From Chlamydiota bacterium (GTDB lineage Bacteria > Chlamydiota > Chlamydiia > Chlamydiales > Rhabdochlamydiaceae), in the NCBI GenBank assembly GCA_023269365.1, contig JAHFTN010000025.1, positions 8,238 to 14,571 of the forward strand: a DNA stretch of 6,334 bases, read 5' to 3'. Under the pieces are notes generated by a model that saw nothing but the letters and a program-made list of their open reading frames with translations, had not been told where the DNA came from and ran no database searches. Both the position numbers and the translations under genes were made by a program. This document shows positions 6,298-6,334 of the stretch, piece by piece (the first letter of the stretch is position 1; each line of letters begins with the position of its first letter).

Positions 6298-6334
6298 ACC
6301 TAAAAACGGCAGTTGAAAGCGGTAAATTGACGCA
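6294..6334 (+). CDS. Start of an unidentified gene, cut by the window end
   Basis: An ATG overlaps the hemB stop as ATGA and opens a frame without a stop to the window end, giving 13 full codons: MNLKTAVESGKLT. The 4-bp overlap implies translational coupling to hemB. In C. trachomatis, as I recall, hemB is followed by nqrA, but this N-terminus does not look like NqrA. No product can be assigned from so few residues. Confidence 0.5.
   Translation, partial: MNLKTAVESGKLT

Noticed and set aside
1..6334. CRISPR array, tRNA, rRNA, insertion sequence or phage gene
   Set aside because: No direct-repeat array, cloverleaf-like segment, transposase frame or terminal inverted repeats were seen; coding regions fill nearly the whole window.

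Overview
The window looks like part of a chromosome from the phylum Chlamydiae, most likely an environmental (Parachlamydiales-type) member rather than a Chlamydia species. The main evidence is a stand-alone SWIB-domain protein, which is a chlamydial hallmark and closely resembles what I recall of C. trachomatis SWIB (for example the 'WxYIKxHxCQDxKNxR' core and the 'SKHI' end). It sits among ordinary bacterial housekeeping genes (cysS, a Uup-type ABC-F ATPase, hemB). Base composition looks mid-40s % GC by eye, with many A/T homopolymers. The genus cannot be fixed from the sequence alone.

Layout. (1) Positions 7-2982, plus strand: cysteinyl-tRNA synthetase, a small winged-helix-like protein and a membrane-anchored, kinase-like protein. 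The three reading frames overlap one after another, so they are probably one translationally coupled operon. (2) Positions 2983-3092: a 110-bp AT-rich spacer. (3) Positions 3093-3446, plus strand: a lysine/arginine-rich, histone-H1-like tail fused to a SWIB domain, ending in a strong intrinsic terminator. (4) Positions 3473-5266, minus strand: a Uup-type ABC-F protein, convergent with the SWIB gene; its last codons and stop lie inside the SWIB terminator hairpin. (5) Positions 5314-6297, plus strand: hemB, divergent from uup across 47 bp, with an ATGA overlap into an unidentified gene cut by the window end.

The genes have no single shared pathway. They cover tRNA charging, a possible regulator, an unusual kinase-fold protein at the envelope, chromatin-like DNA packaging, ribosome-associated ATPase function and tetrapyrrole synthesis. 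The most unusual feature is inside CysS. The enzyme is about 150 residues longer than usual, and the extra segment resolves into four tandem, diverged helical repeats of 34-39 residues, placed between the KMSKS-proximal region and the C-terminal helical domain. The second point of interest is the anchored kinase-like protein, which keeps a glycine-rich-loop/lysine element and a DxG motif but has no recognisable HRD motif.
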